Source: Streptomyces sp. NBC_00377
GTDB taxonomy: Bacteria > Actinomycetota > Actinomycetes > Streptomycetales > Streptomycetaceae
Direction of reading: 5' to 3'
DNA length: 64,000 nucleotides
NCBI RefSeq assembly: GCF_036075115.1
Contig: NZ_CP107958.1
Span: 7,378,001-7,442,000 of the forward strand
In this document: positions 32,894-41,783 of the stretch, in pieces
Numbering within the stretch: the stretch's first letter is position 1
Layout: each line of letters begins with the position of its first letter
Notes under the pieces: generated by a model
What the model saw: the letters and a program-made list of their open reading frames with translations, nothing else
Told to the model about the DNA's origin: nothing
The model's database searches: none
Translations under genes and position numbers: made by a program

Positions 32894-33922
32894 ATGGTGG
32901 TACGTGCGGCGGTGGCCGGAGCGAGCGGGTACGCGGGCGGAGAGCTGCTGCGCCTGCTCCTCACGCACCCCGGGGTCGAGATCGGCGCCCTGACCGGCAA
33001 TTCCAACGCCGGCCAGAAGCTGGGCGCGCTCCAGCCCCACCTGCTGCCGCTGGCCGACCGGGTCCTCGAGGAGACCACCGTCGAGGTCCTCGCCGGACAC
33101 GACGTCGTCTTCCTCGCCCTGCCGCACGGTCAGTCCGCCGCCGTCGCCGAACAGCTCGGCCCGGAGGTCCTCGTCGTCGACATGGGCGCCGACTTCCGGC
33201 TGAAGGACGCGGCCGACTGGGAGCGGTTCTACGGTTCCGCACACGCCGGGACCTGGCCCTACGGCCTCCCCGAACTGCCGGGGGGCCGCGCCGCGCTGGA
33301 GGGGTCCAAGCGCATCGCGGTCCCCGGCTGCTACCCCACCGCAGTCACACTCGCGCTGTTCCCGGCGTACGCGGCGGGCCTCGCCGAGCAGGAGGCCGTG
33401 ATCGTCGCAGCCTCCGGCACCTCGGGCGCCGGCAAGTCGCCCAAGACGCACCTGCTCGGCTCCGAGGTCATGGGCTCCATGTCCCCGTACGGCGTCGGCG
33501 GCGGCCACCGGCACACCCCCGAGATCGTGCAGAACCTCAGCGCGGCGGCCGGGGAGCCGGTCACCGTCTCCTTCACGCCGACCCTCGCGCCGATGTCCCG
33601 CGGCATCCTCGCCACGTGCAGCGCCAGGGCCAGGGCCGAAGTCACCGCCGAGTCCGTCCGCGCGGCCTACGAGAAGGCCTTCGCCGACGAGCCCTTCGTG
33701 CACCTGCTGCCCGAGGGCCGATGGCCCGCCACGGCGTCCGTCCATGGTTCCAACGCCGTTCAGGTGCAGGTCGCGTACGACGAGGCCGCGGGGCGCATCA
33801 TCGCTGTCAGCGCCATCGACAACCTGACCAAGGGCACCGCGGGCGGCGCCCTCCAGAGCATGAACATCGCCCTCGGCCTCGACGAGACCACCGGGCTTTC
33901 GACGATCGGAGTCGCACCGTGA
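32894..33922 (+). CDS. argC: N-acetyl-gamma-glutamyl-phosphate reductase
   Basis: 342 residues. The Rossmann motif AGASGYAGGELLR and the active-site Cys146 in VPGCYPTAV are clear; the GTSGAGKSPKTH segment is typical. It reduces N-acetylglutamyl phosphate to the semialdehyde with NADPH, the third step of arginine synthesis. ATG 32894 follows AGGAGGAGG. It is first in argCJBDR and its stop overlaps argJ by 4 bp (GTGA). Confidence 0.97.
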   Translation: MVVRAAVAGASGYAGGELLRLLLTHPGVEIGALTGNSNAGQKLGALQPHLLPLADRVLEETTVEVLAGHDVVFLALPHGQSAAVAEQLGPEVLVVDMGADFRLKDAADWERFYGSAHAGTWPYGLPELPGGRAALEGSKRIAVPGCYPTAVTLALFPAYAAGLAEQEAVIVAASGTSGAGKSPKTHLLGSEVMGSMSPYGVGGGHRHTPEIVQNLSAAAGEPVTVSFTPTLAPMSRGILATCSARARAEVTAESVRAAYEKAFADEPFVHLLPEGRWPATASVHGSNAVQVQVAYDEAAGRIIAVSAIDNLTKGTAGGALQSMNIALGLDETTGLSTIGVAP

Positions 33923-35070
33923 GCGTCACGGCAGCCAAGGGATTCACGGCAGCGGGCATCGCCGCCGGGATCAAGCAGAACGGCAACCCGGACCTGGCCC
34001 TGGTGGTCAACAACGGGCCCCGCCGCGCGGCCGCCGGCGTCTTCACCTCCAACCGCGTCAAGGCCGCGCCGGTGCTGTGGTCCGAGCAGGTCCTCAAGAG
34101 CGGACAGCTGTCCGCCGTGATCCTCAACTCCGGTGGCGCCAACGCCTGTACGGGACCGAAGGGCTTCCAGGACACCCACGCGACCGCCGAGAAGACCGCC
34201 GAGGTGCTGGGTCTTGGCGCGGGCGAGGTCGCCGTCGCCTCCACCGGCCTCATCGGCGTCCTGCTGCCGATGGACAAGCTGCTCCCGGGGGTCGAGGCGG
34301 CCGCCGGTCAGCTCTCCGAGCACGGCGGCGAGAAGGCCGCCATCGCCATCAAGACCACCGACACCGTCCACAAGACGTCCGTCGTCACCGGGGGAGGCTG
34401 GACCGTCGGAGGCATGGCCAAGGGGGCGGGCATGCTCGCCCCGGGCCTCGCCACCATGCTGGTCGTCCTCACCACCGACGCCGACCTCGACAGCGAGACC
34501 CTGGACAGGGCGCTGCGCGCCGCCACCCGGGTCACCTTCGACCGCGTCGACTCCGACGGCTGCATGTCGACCAACGACACCGTGCTGCTGCTCGCGTCCG
34601 GAGCCTCCGAGGTCACCCCGCGGTACGAGGAGTTCGCCGCCGCCGTACGGACGGTCTGCGACGACCTCGGCCAGCAGCTGATCCGGGACGCGGAGGGCGC
34701 GAGCAAGGACATCAAGATCGAGGTGGTCAACGCGGCGAGCGAGGAGGACGCCGTGGTGGTGGGCCGCTCCATCGCCCGCAACAACCTCCTCAAGTGCGCG
34801 ATCCACGGCGAGGACCCCAACTGGGGCCGGGTGCTCTCCGCCATCGGCACCACCCGCGCCGCCTTCGAGCCGGACCGGCTCAACGTCGCCATCAACGGCG
34901 TCTGGGTCTGCAAGAACGGCGGCGTCGGCGAGGACCGCGAGAAGGTCGACATGCGCTACCGCGAGGTCCGCATCACGGCGGACCTCGCGGCAGGCAATGA
35001 GTCTGCGGTGATCTGGACCAACGACCTGACGGCCGACTATGTCCACGAGAACAGCGCGTACTCGTCTTGA
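33919..35070 (+). CDS. argJ: Glutamate N-acetyltransferase / amino-acid acetyltransferase
   Basis: 383 residues. The self-cleavage site is at the Ala-Thr179 bond in KGAGMLAPGLATML; the new N-terminal Thr is the nucleophile. SDGCMSTNDTVLLLASGAS and HGEDPNWGRVLSA are typical. ArgJ moves acetyl from acetylornithine to glutamate and may also use acetyl-CoA, so acetyl is recycled. GTG 33919 overlaps argC. A 161-bp gap with two stable hairpins separates it from argB. Confidence 0.96.
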   Translation: MSVTAAKGFTAAGIAAGIKQNGNPDLALVVNNGPRRAAAGVFTSNRVKAAPVLWSEQVLKSGQLSAVILNSGGANACTGPKGFQDTHATAEKTAEVLGLGAGEVAVASTGLIGVLLPMDKLLPGVEAAAGQLSEHGGEKAAIAIKTTDTVHKTSVVTGGGWTVGGMAKGAGMLAPGLATMLVVLTTDADLDSETLDRALRAATRVTFDRVDSDGCMSTNDTVLLLASGASEVTPRYEEFAAAVRTVCDDLGQQLIRDAEGASKDIKIEVVNAASEEDAVVVGRSIARNNLLKCAIHGEDPNWGRVLSAIGTTRAAFEPDRLNVAINGVWVCKNGGVGEDREKVDMRYREVRITADLAAGNESAVIWTNDLTADYVHENSAYSS

Positions 35071-35094
35071 CGTGCCCGCTTGGTTGTCACGGGT

Positions 35095-35157
35095 CCTCGT
35101 CGTCGCCGACGAGGGTTCCTGTTTCATCCGCGACAGCTCGCCCCGGACGAGTCCGGG
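35095..35157 (+). promoter_or_regulatory. Two hairpins in the argJ-argB gap
   Basis: CCTCGTCG/CGACGAGG (35095-35114, TCGC loop) and CCCGGAC/GTCCGGG (35142-35157) are perfect stems in an otherwise tight operon. They may lower downstream expression or mark a processing or partial termination site. No convincing promoter for argB was seen after them. Confidence 0.45.
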
Positions 35158-35231
35158 TTGAGTCTTACACCGCCTCTGCTGGCCAGCACCGCCCGCCCGG
35201 CGGCTGATCCGAGATCTTTCGAAAGTCGGCT

Positions 35232-36200
35232 ATGACCGTCAATCACTCAGAAGAGCGAAAGTCCCCGACCCGCAAGCACACCGCGCTCCCCAAGGCCCAG
35301 ATCCTCATCGAGGCACTGCCCTGGCTGACCCGCCACAACGGCAGGACCGTCGTCATCAAGTTCGGCGGCAACGCCATGATCGACGACGACCTGAAGGCCG
35401 CCTTCGCCCAGGACGTCGTCTTCCTGCGGCACGCCGGCCTCCATGTCGTCGTCGTGCACGGAGGCGGCCCGCAGATCAGCGCCGCCCTCGACAGACACGG
35501 CATCGTCAGCGAGTTCAAGGCCGGCCTGCGCGTCACCACCGAGGACGCCATGGACGTCGTACGGATGGTGCTCGCCGGACAGGTCCAGCGCGAGCTGGTC
35601 GGGCTGCTCAACCAGCACGGGCCGCTCGCCGTCGGACTGACCGGCGAGGACGCCCACACCATCACCGCCACCAAGCACCAGCCCGAGATCGACGGCGAGT
35701 TGGTCGACATCGGACGGGTCGGCGAGATCACCGCGATCGACACCGGCGCCATCGAGGCGCTGCTCGCCGACGGCCGTATCCCGGTCGTCTCGTCGATCGC
35801 CCGCTCCCAGGACGACGGACATGTCTACAACGTCAATGCTGATACGGCGGCTGCGGCACTCGCTGCGGCACTTGGCGCCGAAACCCTCATGGTCCTCACG
35901 GACGTCGAGGGCCTCTACGAGGACTGGCCGAACAGCGATGAGGTGATCAGCCGCCTCACCGCCTCCCAACTGGAGAAGCTGCTGCCGGAGTTGAGCTCCG
36001 GGATGGTCCCGAAGATGGAGGGCTGCCTGCACGCCGTACGCAACGGCGTGAACACCGCCCGGGTCATCGACGGGCGGGTCCAGCACTCGATCCTGCTGGA
36101 GATCTTCACGGACGAGGGCATCGGCACGATGGTCGTGCCCGACGAGAAGCCGCACGCAGAGCCGGCCGCTCAGCCGGACGCACAGGGGGAGCCGTCATGA
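35232..36200 (+). CDS. argB: Acetylglutamate kinase
   Basis: 322 residues. VIKFGGNAM binds ATP phosphate, VVVHGGGPQI binds N-acetylglutamate, and NVNADTAAAALAAAL and the conserved TDVEGLYEDW lie in the C-lobe. It phosphorylates N-acetylglutamate, the controlled step of the pathway; the N-terminal extension (MTVNHSEERKSPTRKH and on) resembles the helix that gives arginine sensitivity in hexameric enzymes. The ribosome site (GAAAG) is weak. The argD ATG overlaps the stop by 4 bp. Confidence 0.96.
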   Translation: MTVNHSEERKSPTRKHTALPKAQILIEALPWLTRHNGRTVVIKFGGNAMIDDDLKAAFAQDVVFLRHAGLHVVVVHGGGPQISAALDRHGIVSEFKAGLRVTTEDAMDVVRMVLAGQVQRELVGLLNQHGPLAVGLTGEDAHTITATKHQPEIDGELVDIGRVGEITAIDTGAIEALLADGRIPVVSSIARSQDDGHVYNVNADTAAAALAAALGAETLMVLTDVEGLYEDWPNSDEVISRLTASQLEKLLPELSSGMVPKMEGCLHAVRNGVNTARVIDGRVQHSILLEIFTDEGIGTMVVPDEKPHAEPAAQPDAQGEPS

Positions 36201-37384
36201 GCAACGAGGAACTGACCGCGCGGTGGCAGGGCGCGCTCATGAACAACTACGGCACCCCGCTGCTGCCCCTCGTGAGCGGCGCGGGCAGCCGGGTCAGGGA
36301 CGCCGACGGCAAGGAGTACCTCGACTTCGTCGGCGGCATCGCCGTCAACGCGCTCGGCCACGCCCACCCGGCCGTCGTCGAGGCCGTGAGCCGGCAGATC
36401 GGCTCCCTCGGCCACATCTCCAACTTCTTCATGGCCGAGCCGACCGTCACGCTCGCCGAACGGCTGCTCCAGCACTTCGGCCGGGACGGCCGGGTCTTCT
36501 TCTGCAACTCGGGCGCCGAGGCCAACGAGGCCGCCTTCAAGATCGGCCGGCTGACCGGGCGCACCCACGTCGTCGCCACCGAGGGCGCCTTCCACGGCCG
36601 CACCATGGGCGCCCTCGCGCTCACCGGCCAGCCCGGCAAGCGGGACCCGTTCCTGCCGCTGCCCGGCGACGTCACCCATGTGCCGTTCGGCGACGCACAG
36701 GCGCTGGCCGCCGCGGTCACCGAGGAGACGGCCCTCGTCGTCCTCGAGCCGATCCAGGGCGAACTGGGCGTGGTGGTGCCGCCCGCCGGCTACCTCAAGG
36801 CCGCCCGAGCGATCACCGCGGCGACCGGCGCACTGCTCGTCCTCGACGAGGTACAGACCGGCGTCGGACGGACCGGGCACTGGTTCGAGTACCAGGCCCA
36901 CGAGGGCGTCCTGCCGGACGTCGTCACGCTGGCGAAGGGCCTCGGCGGCGGGCTGCCGCTGGGCGCGACGGTCGCCTTCGGGCGGGCCGCCGAACTGCTT
37001 CAGCCGGGCCACCACGGCACCACCTTCGGCGGCAACCCGGTCGCCTGCGCCGCCGGACTCGCCGTGCTCGACACCATCGAGAACGAGGGGTTGCTGGAGA
37101 ACGTCAAGCGGCAGAGCGAGAAGTTGCGCGACGGAATCGAGGGTACGGGCCACTCGTTGATCGATTATGTCCGGGGCGCGGGCCTGCTCCTGGGTATCGT
37201 GCTCACCGAGCCCCGCGCACCCCAGGTGCGGTCGGCGGCTCAGGAGGCCGGATTCCTGGTGAACGTGCCCGCCCCCGACGTCGTCCGGCTGATGCCGCCG
37301 CTGAACCTCGGCGACGACGAGGTGGAGGCGTTCCTCGGGGCGCTGCCCGGCATCCTCGACGCAGCCGCGGCGAGCGGGGAGTGA
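36197..37384 (+). CDS. argD: Acetylornithine aminotransferase
   Basis: 395 residues, PLP class III aminotransferase. FCNSGAEANEAAFK, LVVLEPIQGELGVVVPP, LLVLDEVQTGVGRTG and the PLP Lys247 in VTLAKGLGGGLPLGA are present. It makes N-acetylornithine from the semialdehyde using glutamate. ATG 36197 overlaps the argB stop (ATGA). argR follows after 30 bp. Confidence 0.97.
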   Translation: MSNEELTARWQGALMNNYGTPLLPLVSGAGSRVRDADGKEYLDFVGGIAVNALGHAHPAVVEAVSRQIGSLGHISNFFMAEPTVTLAERLLQHFGRDGRVFFCNSGAEANEAAFKIGRLTGRTHVVATEGAFHGRTMGALALTGQPGKRDPFLPLPGDVTHVPFGDAQALAAAVTEETALVVLEPIQGELGVVVPPAGYLKAARAITAATGALLVLDEVQTGVGRTGHWFEYQAHEGVLPDVVTLAKGLGGGLPLGATVAFGRAAELLQPGHHGTTFGGNPVACAAGLAVLDTIENEGLLENVKRQSEKLRDGIEGTGHSLIDYVRGAGLLLGIVLTEPRAPQVRSAAQEAGFLVNVPAPDVVRLMPPLNLGDDEVEAFLGALPGILDAAAASGE

Positions 37385-37414
37385 CGATCCGGAGAACCGG
37401 AGAATGAGACGACG

Positions 37415-37960
37415 ATGAGCCACGCGCAGGACCATGAGCAGGCCGGGGTCAACGGGCCCGCCGTGCCGCAGACCCGCACCGCGCGTCACCGCCGGATCGT
37501 GGACATCCTCAACCGGCAACCGGTGCGGTCGCAGAGCCAGTTGGCGAAGCTGCTGGCCGACGACGGGCTGAGCGTCACACAGGCGACGCTGTCGCGGGAC
37601 CTGGACGAGCTGAACGCGGTCAAGATCCGCAACAACGACGGCGACCTGATCTACGCCGTGCCCAGCGAGGGGGGTTTCCGGACCCCCCGGGTGCCGCTGG
37701 GGGAGTCGGCGAAGGAGGAGCGGATGCGGCGGCTGTCGCAGGAGCTGCTGATCTCCGCGGAGGCTTCGGCGAACCTGGTGGTGCTGCGCACCCCGCCGGG
37801 CGCCGCGCAGTTCCTCGCCTCGGCGATCGACCAGGCCGAGCTGCACGACATCCTCGGGACGATCGCGGGCGACGACACGCTGCTGCTGATCAGCCGGGAG
37901 CCGGCGGGTGGGCAGGCGTTGGCGGATCACCTGCTGCGGCTGGCTCAGAACGGTCACTAG
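37415..37960 (+). CDS. argR: Arginine repressor
   Basis: 181 residues. The N-terminal winged helix (HRRIVDILNRQPVRSQSQLA, TQATLSRDLDELNAVKI) binds ARG boxes; the C-terminal domain (LVVLRTPPGAAQFLASAID, LGTIAGDDTLLLI) binds arginine and forms hexamers. It represses arg genes with arginine as co-repressor. Being last in the operon it also controls itself through the argC ARG box. A second target is argH at 45143. Confidence 0.97.
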   Translation: MSHAQDHEQAGVNGPAVPQTRTARHRRIVDILNRQPVRSQSQLAKLLADDGLSVTQATLSRDLDELNAVKIRNNDGDLIYAVPSEGGFRTPRVPLGESAKEERMRRLSQELLISAEASANLVVLRTPPGAAQFLASAIDQAELHDILGTIAGDDTLLLISREPAGGQALADHLLRLAQNGH

Positions 37961-38088
37961 CGGCTGGCGCCGGGCCTGAGGGGCCGGGCGGCGCGGCCGG
38001 TCCCGTCGGCGTCCGGTGCGCGGGCGCCGAACCCGCGGCCCCCGGAGGGGGCTATCCGATGTGTGCCGGGTGCGGGTGAGCGGTGCCC

Positions 38089-38275
38089 GTCGCGCGGTTC
38101 CCCGCAAGCACAGCCGGGTCGGGTGCGGGCATCCGCGTGTACGCGGGGTGCGGGCATCCGGGTGTGGGTGCGTGGTGGTTGGCCGCGCGGTTCCCCGCGC
38201 CCCTGGGGGCGGGTGCCGGTGTGTGCCGGGTGCGGGTGCGTGGTGGCTTGTCGCGCGGTTCCCGCGCCCGCCCCT
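38089..38275. repeat. Three GCGCGGTTCCCCGCGCC-type repeats
   Basis: Direct copies at 38089, 38182 and 38251 carry G where the family consensus has A. They fill the 37961-38299 gap between convergent argR and apbE together with repeats of GTGTGCCGGGTGCGGGTG. No gene or clear terminator was seen there, but paired copies may serve as one. Confidence 0.8.
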
Positions 38276-38299
38276 GTGTGGGTGTCGCTGGCCGGGGGG

Positions 38300-39100
38300 T
38301 CAGCCCAGGCGGCGGGCCAGTCCGCCCGTGCATCGGACCTCGTCGCCCGCCGTGATCAGCAGTGCCTCCACGTCCGGCAGCGACTCCAGCCAGCCCAGCG
38401 CCTCCCGCGAGCCCATCGCGAAGGCTGCCGTCGCCCAGCAATCCGCCCAGGTCAGCTGTGGCGCCACCACGGTCACGGCGACCAGGTCCGTCACCGCGGA
38501 ACGGCCCGTGCGCGGGTCGACGATATGGGCGCCCCGCTCCGCCGTGCCCGAGGTGGCGACCGCCAGTTCGTCGGCTCCGGCCGCCGACACCACCGCCGCC
38601 AGACCGCCCGGCCGCAACGGATCGGACACCCCGACCCGCCACGGCCGCTCGGGTCCGGGGACGCCCAGCAACTGCACGTCCCCGCCGCCGTTGACGCTCA
38701 CCCCGCTCACGCCCGCCGACGCGACCAGCCGGGCGGCGCGCTCGGCGGCCCAGCCCTTAACGACACCGGTCGGGTCGAGCCGGCCCTCGTAGCGCATGCT
38801 GAACCAGCCGTCGCTCACCCGCTCCGCCTCGGCGCCCAGCGCCAGCACCTCGGCCACGTCCGGATCGCACTCCTCGACGGTCAGCTCACCGCGTACCAGC
38901 CGGGAGACCTGGCTGTCCTCGCGGTAGGTGCTGAACACCTCGTTCACCCGGTGCAGCGAGGCGATCGCCTCCTCCAGCGCCGCCCGCACCGCCCCGGCCT
39001 CCCCGCCCCGTACGTCGAACGAGAAGACGGTCCCCATGACCTCTTCCGCATGACGCACCACGGCGGGGGCCGCCGCCGACTCGGCCACGGTGTCAGCCAC
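38300..39100 (-). CDS. apbE: FAD:protein FMN transferase (ApbE)
   Basis: 266 residues. MGTVFSFDV near the start, FSTYREDSQVSRL, DPTGVVKGWAAERAARL, VNGGGDVQLLG and HIVDPRTGRSAV are the ApbE motifs for FAD and Mg2+ binding. It transfers FMN from FAD to a Thr in S-G-A-T-x-T targets. No lipoprotein or cleavable signal is visible, so location is uncertain. GTG 39100 overlaps the FMN-binding gene by 8 bp, and that protein has three such targets, so the pair is functionally linked. Confidence 0.92.
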   Translation of the reverse strand: MADTVAESAAAPAVVRHAEEVMGTVFSFDVRGGEAGAVRAALEEAIASLHRVNEVFSTYREDSQVSRLVRGELTVEECDPDVAEVLALGAEAERVSDGWFSMRYEGRLDPTGVVKGWAAERAARLVASAGVSGVSVNGGGDVQLLGVPGPERPWRVGVSDPLRPGGLAAVVSAAGADELAVATSGTAERGAHIVDPRTGRSAVTDLVAVTVVAPQLTWADCWATAAFAMGSREALGWLESLPDVEALLITAGDEVRCTGGLARRLG

Positions 39101-40187
39101 CAGCCTGGTCCAGCGCCGACTGGAGGGACTTCTTGTAGCCCTCGCTGGTGTAGGTGGCGCCGGAGACGGAGTCGATGTCGGCGCTGCCCGCGGCGACGGC
39201 CTCCTGGTTGAGCTTGGGGACGGAGAGTTCCGTCTTCTCGGAGCTGGTGCCGCCCTTGGGCGCCTGCACGGCCTCCGCCTTGGTGATCTTCCCGCCCGCG
39301 ACCGTGATCCGGACCTGGACCGGCCCGTACTGCGTCTGCGCGACGCTGCCGGTCACGGTCTTGGCCTGCGCGGCCCCCGAGGAGGCCCCCGCCCCGGAGC
39401 CCGACGACGAACCCGCGCCGGCCTTCGCCTTGTCCAGCGCCGACTGGAGGGACTTCTTGTAGCCCTCGCTGGTGTAGGTGGCGCCGGAGACGGAGTCGAT
39501 GTCGGCGCTGCCCGCGGCGACGGCCTCCTGGTTGAGCTTGGGGACGGAGAGTTCCGTCTTCTGGTCGCTGGTGCCGCCCTTGGGCGCCTGGACGGCCTCG
39601 GCCTTGGTGATCTTCCCGCCGGCGACCGTGATCCGGACCTGCACGGCCCCGTACTGCGTCTGGACCGCGTCACCGGTGAAGGCGCCGGAGGCCTGCGCGC
39701 TGCCCGACCCCTGGGAGGACCCGGAACCGGATCCCGCGCTCGCGTTCGCCTTGTCGATCGCCGACTGGAGGGACTTCTTGTAGCCCTCGCTGGTGTACGT
39801 GGCGCCCGAGACCGTGTCGACGTTCGCGCTCTGCTTGGCGACCACGTCGGCGTTGAGCTTCGGGACCGCCAGCGCGGTCTTCTGGTCGCTCGTGCCGCCC
39901 TTGGGCGCCTGGACGGCCTCGGCCTTGGTGATCTTGTTGTCGACGACGGTGATCCGGACCTGCACGGCCCCGTACTGGGTCTGCGCGGCATCACCGGTCA
40001 TCGTCCCCGAGACGGCCGCCCCGGACCCGCCCTGCGCCGCATCCTGCGCCGCCGCGCCCGCGCCCGCGCCGGCCGCCTGGGCGGCGCCCGGGTCGGACGA
40101 CGGCTTCAGCGACAGCAGCAGCACGATCCCGGACACGGTCGCGGCGGTGGCGAGTACGACGCGCCGAAGAGGGTGGCTCTTCCTCAT
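39093..40187 (-). CDS. Exported protein with three tandem FMN-binding domains
   Basis: 364 residues. A signal/anchor (residues about 8-26: VVLATAATVSGIVLLLSL) is followed by three FMN-bind domains of about 85 residues, each with YGxVQVRITV, KAEAVQAPKGGTS and a flavinylation site SGATYTSEGY, joined by Gly/Ser linkers. Three covalent FMNs per chain are predicted. Domains 2 and 3 are almost identical in DNA (324-bp offset), domain 1 slightly less (321 bp), a sign of recent duplication. ATG 40187 follows AGGAG on the minus strand. It sits between a ferric-reductase-like protein and ApbE. Confidence 0.92.
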   Translation of the reverse strand: MRKSHPLRRVVLATAATVSGIVLLLSLKPSSDPGAAQAAGAGAGAAAQDAAQGGSGAAVSGTMTGDAAQTQYGAVQVRITVVDNKITKAEAVQAPKGGTSDQKTALAVPKLNADVVAKQSANVDTVSGATYTSEGYKKSLQSAIDKANASAGSGSGSSQGSGSAQASGAFTGDAVQTQYGAVQVRITVAGGKITKAEAVQAPKGGTSDQKTELSVPKLNQEAVAAGSADIDSVSGATYTSEGYKKSLQSALDKAKAGAGSSSGSGAGASSGAAQAKTVTGSVAQTQYGPVQVRITVAGGKITKAEAVQAPKGGTSSEKTELSVPKLNQEAVAAGSADIDSVSGATYTSEGYKKSLQSALDQAGG

Positions 40188-40243
40188 CGCTTTCTGAGCT
40201 CCTGATTCCCGTAGGTGGCGAGGTTCCCGTGAGTGCGGGTCGC

Positions 40244-41626
40244 TCACATCTCGAACGACTCGTGGTGGATGCGGCGGGCGGGGACCCCGGCGCCGCGCAG
40301 TGCCTCGAACACCCCTTGGGCGAAGCCGTTCGGTCCGCACATGAAGACGTCGTGGCTGTCGATGTCGGGGATCTTGCGCTGGAGGGACTCCGCCGAGATG
40401 TCGGGGCGCTCCCCGTCGGGGCTGTTCACGGCGTACATCAGCCGCGCCCCGCGCTCGTCGGCGATCTTCGCCAGCTCGTCCCACAGGGCCAGGTCCTGGG
40501 TGCTGTTGGCCCGGTAGAGCAGGGTGATGTCACCGGCCGCGCCCGGCAGCGTCTCGAACAGCGCCCGCATCGGCGTGATGCCGACCCCGCCGGCCACCAG
40601 CAGCACCTTGCCGCGGCTGCGCCGGGAAGCGGTCATCGCTCCGTAGGGACCCTCGGCCCACACCTTCGTGCCCGGCTGGAGCTCGCGCAGCGCGGCGCTG
40701 TGGTCGCCGATCGCCTTGACGGTGATGCGCAGCAGGTCGGGGCGGGGGGCCGCCGACAGGGAGTACGGGTGGGAGCTGAACCGCATGCCCGGTGACAGGA
40801 ACCGCCACCGGAAGAACTGCCCGGCCTCCGCGCCCATCCGGTGCAGCTTGCGCCCGCCGATCAGCACCGACACGATGCCCGGAGTCTCCTCGATGACCGC
40901 CTCGACGCGCAGCCGGTGCCGCAGGTTGAGCCGCACCGGGGCGATGACGCGGTACCAGATGACCAGCGCGGTGACCGAGCCGTACAGCGCGTACCAGACG
41001 GTCTTCGCCGTCGGTTCGATCGCGAAGTCGTTGCCGGTGGTGATCTGGTGCCAGAAGGTGAGGAACACGGCCGCGTACGTCATCAGGTGGATGTGGTACC
41101 AGGTGTCGTACGGCATCCGGCGCCGCACCGGTCCGATCGAGACCAGCCCGATCAGCAGGAACAGGCCGGTGCCGATCGCCGCCTTGCCCATGTCCGGCAG
41201 CTGGTTGATGGAGTCGATCGTCTGCTGGACGATGTCCCCCAGCGACTTGCCGGCCTGGAGCGCGTACCCCCACATGATCAGGAAGACGTGCGCGAAGACC
41301 AGGCAGAGCGTGTACCGGCCGCTCATCGCGTGCCAGCGGGCGACCCGGTCGGAGCCCACCCGCCGCTCCAGCGCGGGCACCCGGGCCATCTGGAGCACGA
41401 CGAGCGCCATCAGGTACCCGGCGAGCAGCCCGGTGATCCGTCCCGCGTTGAGGATCTTGCTGTTGTCGTCCGCGATGTTCGGCGTGTTGGCCCACCACAG
41501 CCACAGCACGCCCGCCGCGCCCGCCCACACGGCGAGCAGCAACGGGACGGCCGGTGAGCGGCGCGGGCGGATGCGGCGCATCGTCTGGCGGCGGGCGGCA
41601 CGGCCGCCGGCGATCGTCGTCGTCAC
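40244..41626 (-). CDS. Ferric-reductase-like transmembrane flavoprotein
   Basis: 460 residues. Six or so membrane helices (residues 25-235) carry histidines expected to bind heme b (RWHAMSGRY, FAHVFLIMW, HIHLMTYAAVFLTFWHQ). The C-terminal part is a ferredoxin-NADP reductase: FAD motif HPYSLSAAP, NAD(P) motif VAGGVGITPMRAL and MFMCGPNGF-type end (VFMCGPNGF). It should carry electrons from cytosolic NAD(P)H across the membrane to the FMN-binding protein. GTG 41626 follows GGAGGA. First gene of the three-gene cassette with the FMN-domain protein and ApbE. Confidence 0.92.
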   Translation of the reverse strand: MTTTIAGGRAARRQTMRRIRPRRSPAVPLLLAVWAGAAGVLWLWWANTPNIADDNSKILNAGRITGLLAGYLMALVVLQMARVPALERRVGSDRVARWHAMSGRYTLCLVFAHVFLIMWGYALQAGKSLGDIVQQTIDSINQLPDMGKAAIGTGLFLLIGLVSIGPVRRRMPYDTWYHIHLMTYAAVFLTFWHQITTGNDFAIEPTAKTVWYALYGSVTALVIWYRVIAPVRLNLRHRLRVEAVIEETPGIVSVLIGGRKLHRMGAEAGQFFRWRFLSPGMRFSSHPYSLSAAPRPDLLRITVKAIGDHSAALRELQPGTKVWAEGPYGAMTASRRSRGKVLLVAGGVGITPMRALFETLPGAAGDITLLYRANSTQDLALWDELAKIADERGARLMYAVNSPDGERPDISAESLQRKIPDIDSHDVFMCGPNGFAQGVFEALRGAGVPARRIHHESFEM

Positions 41627-41706
41627 TGTTCCTCCGTGGATACGGACCCTTGGCCCTCAGATACGGGCCGGGGACGCGGAGTGTTCAGCGTCGTGGCGAG
41701 ACGGTT

Positions 41707-41733
41707 CCGGGGGCGACCGCCGGTAACCCCCGG
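41707..41733. terminator. Hairpin between L,D-transpeptidase and reductase genes
   Basis: CCGGGGG at 41707-41713 pairs with CCCCCGG at 41727-41733 in the 157-bp spacer, just downstream of the L,D-transpeptidase gene on the minus strand. Confidence 0.45.
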
Positions 41734-41783
41734 CCGTGCCGACGGGCTGCCGGCGGTCGTTGCGCGGGCGCGCACGGCGGGGC

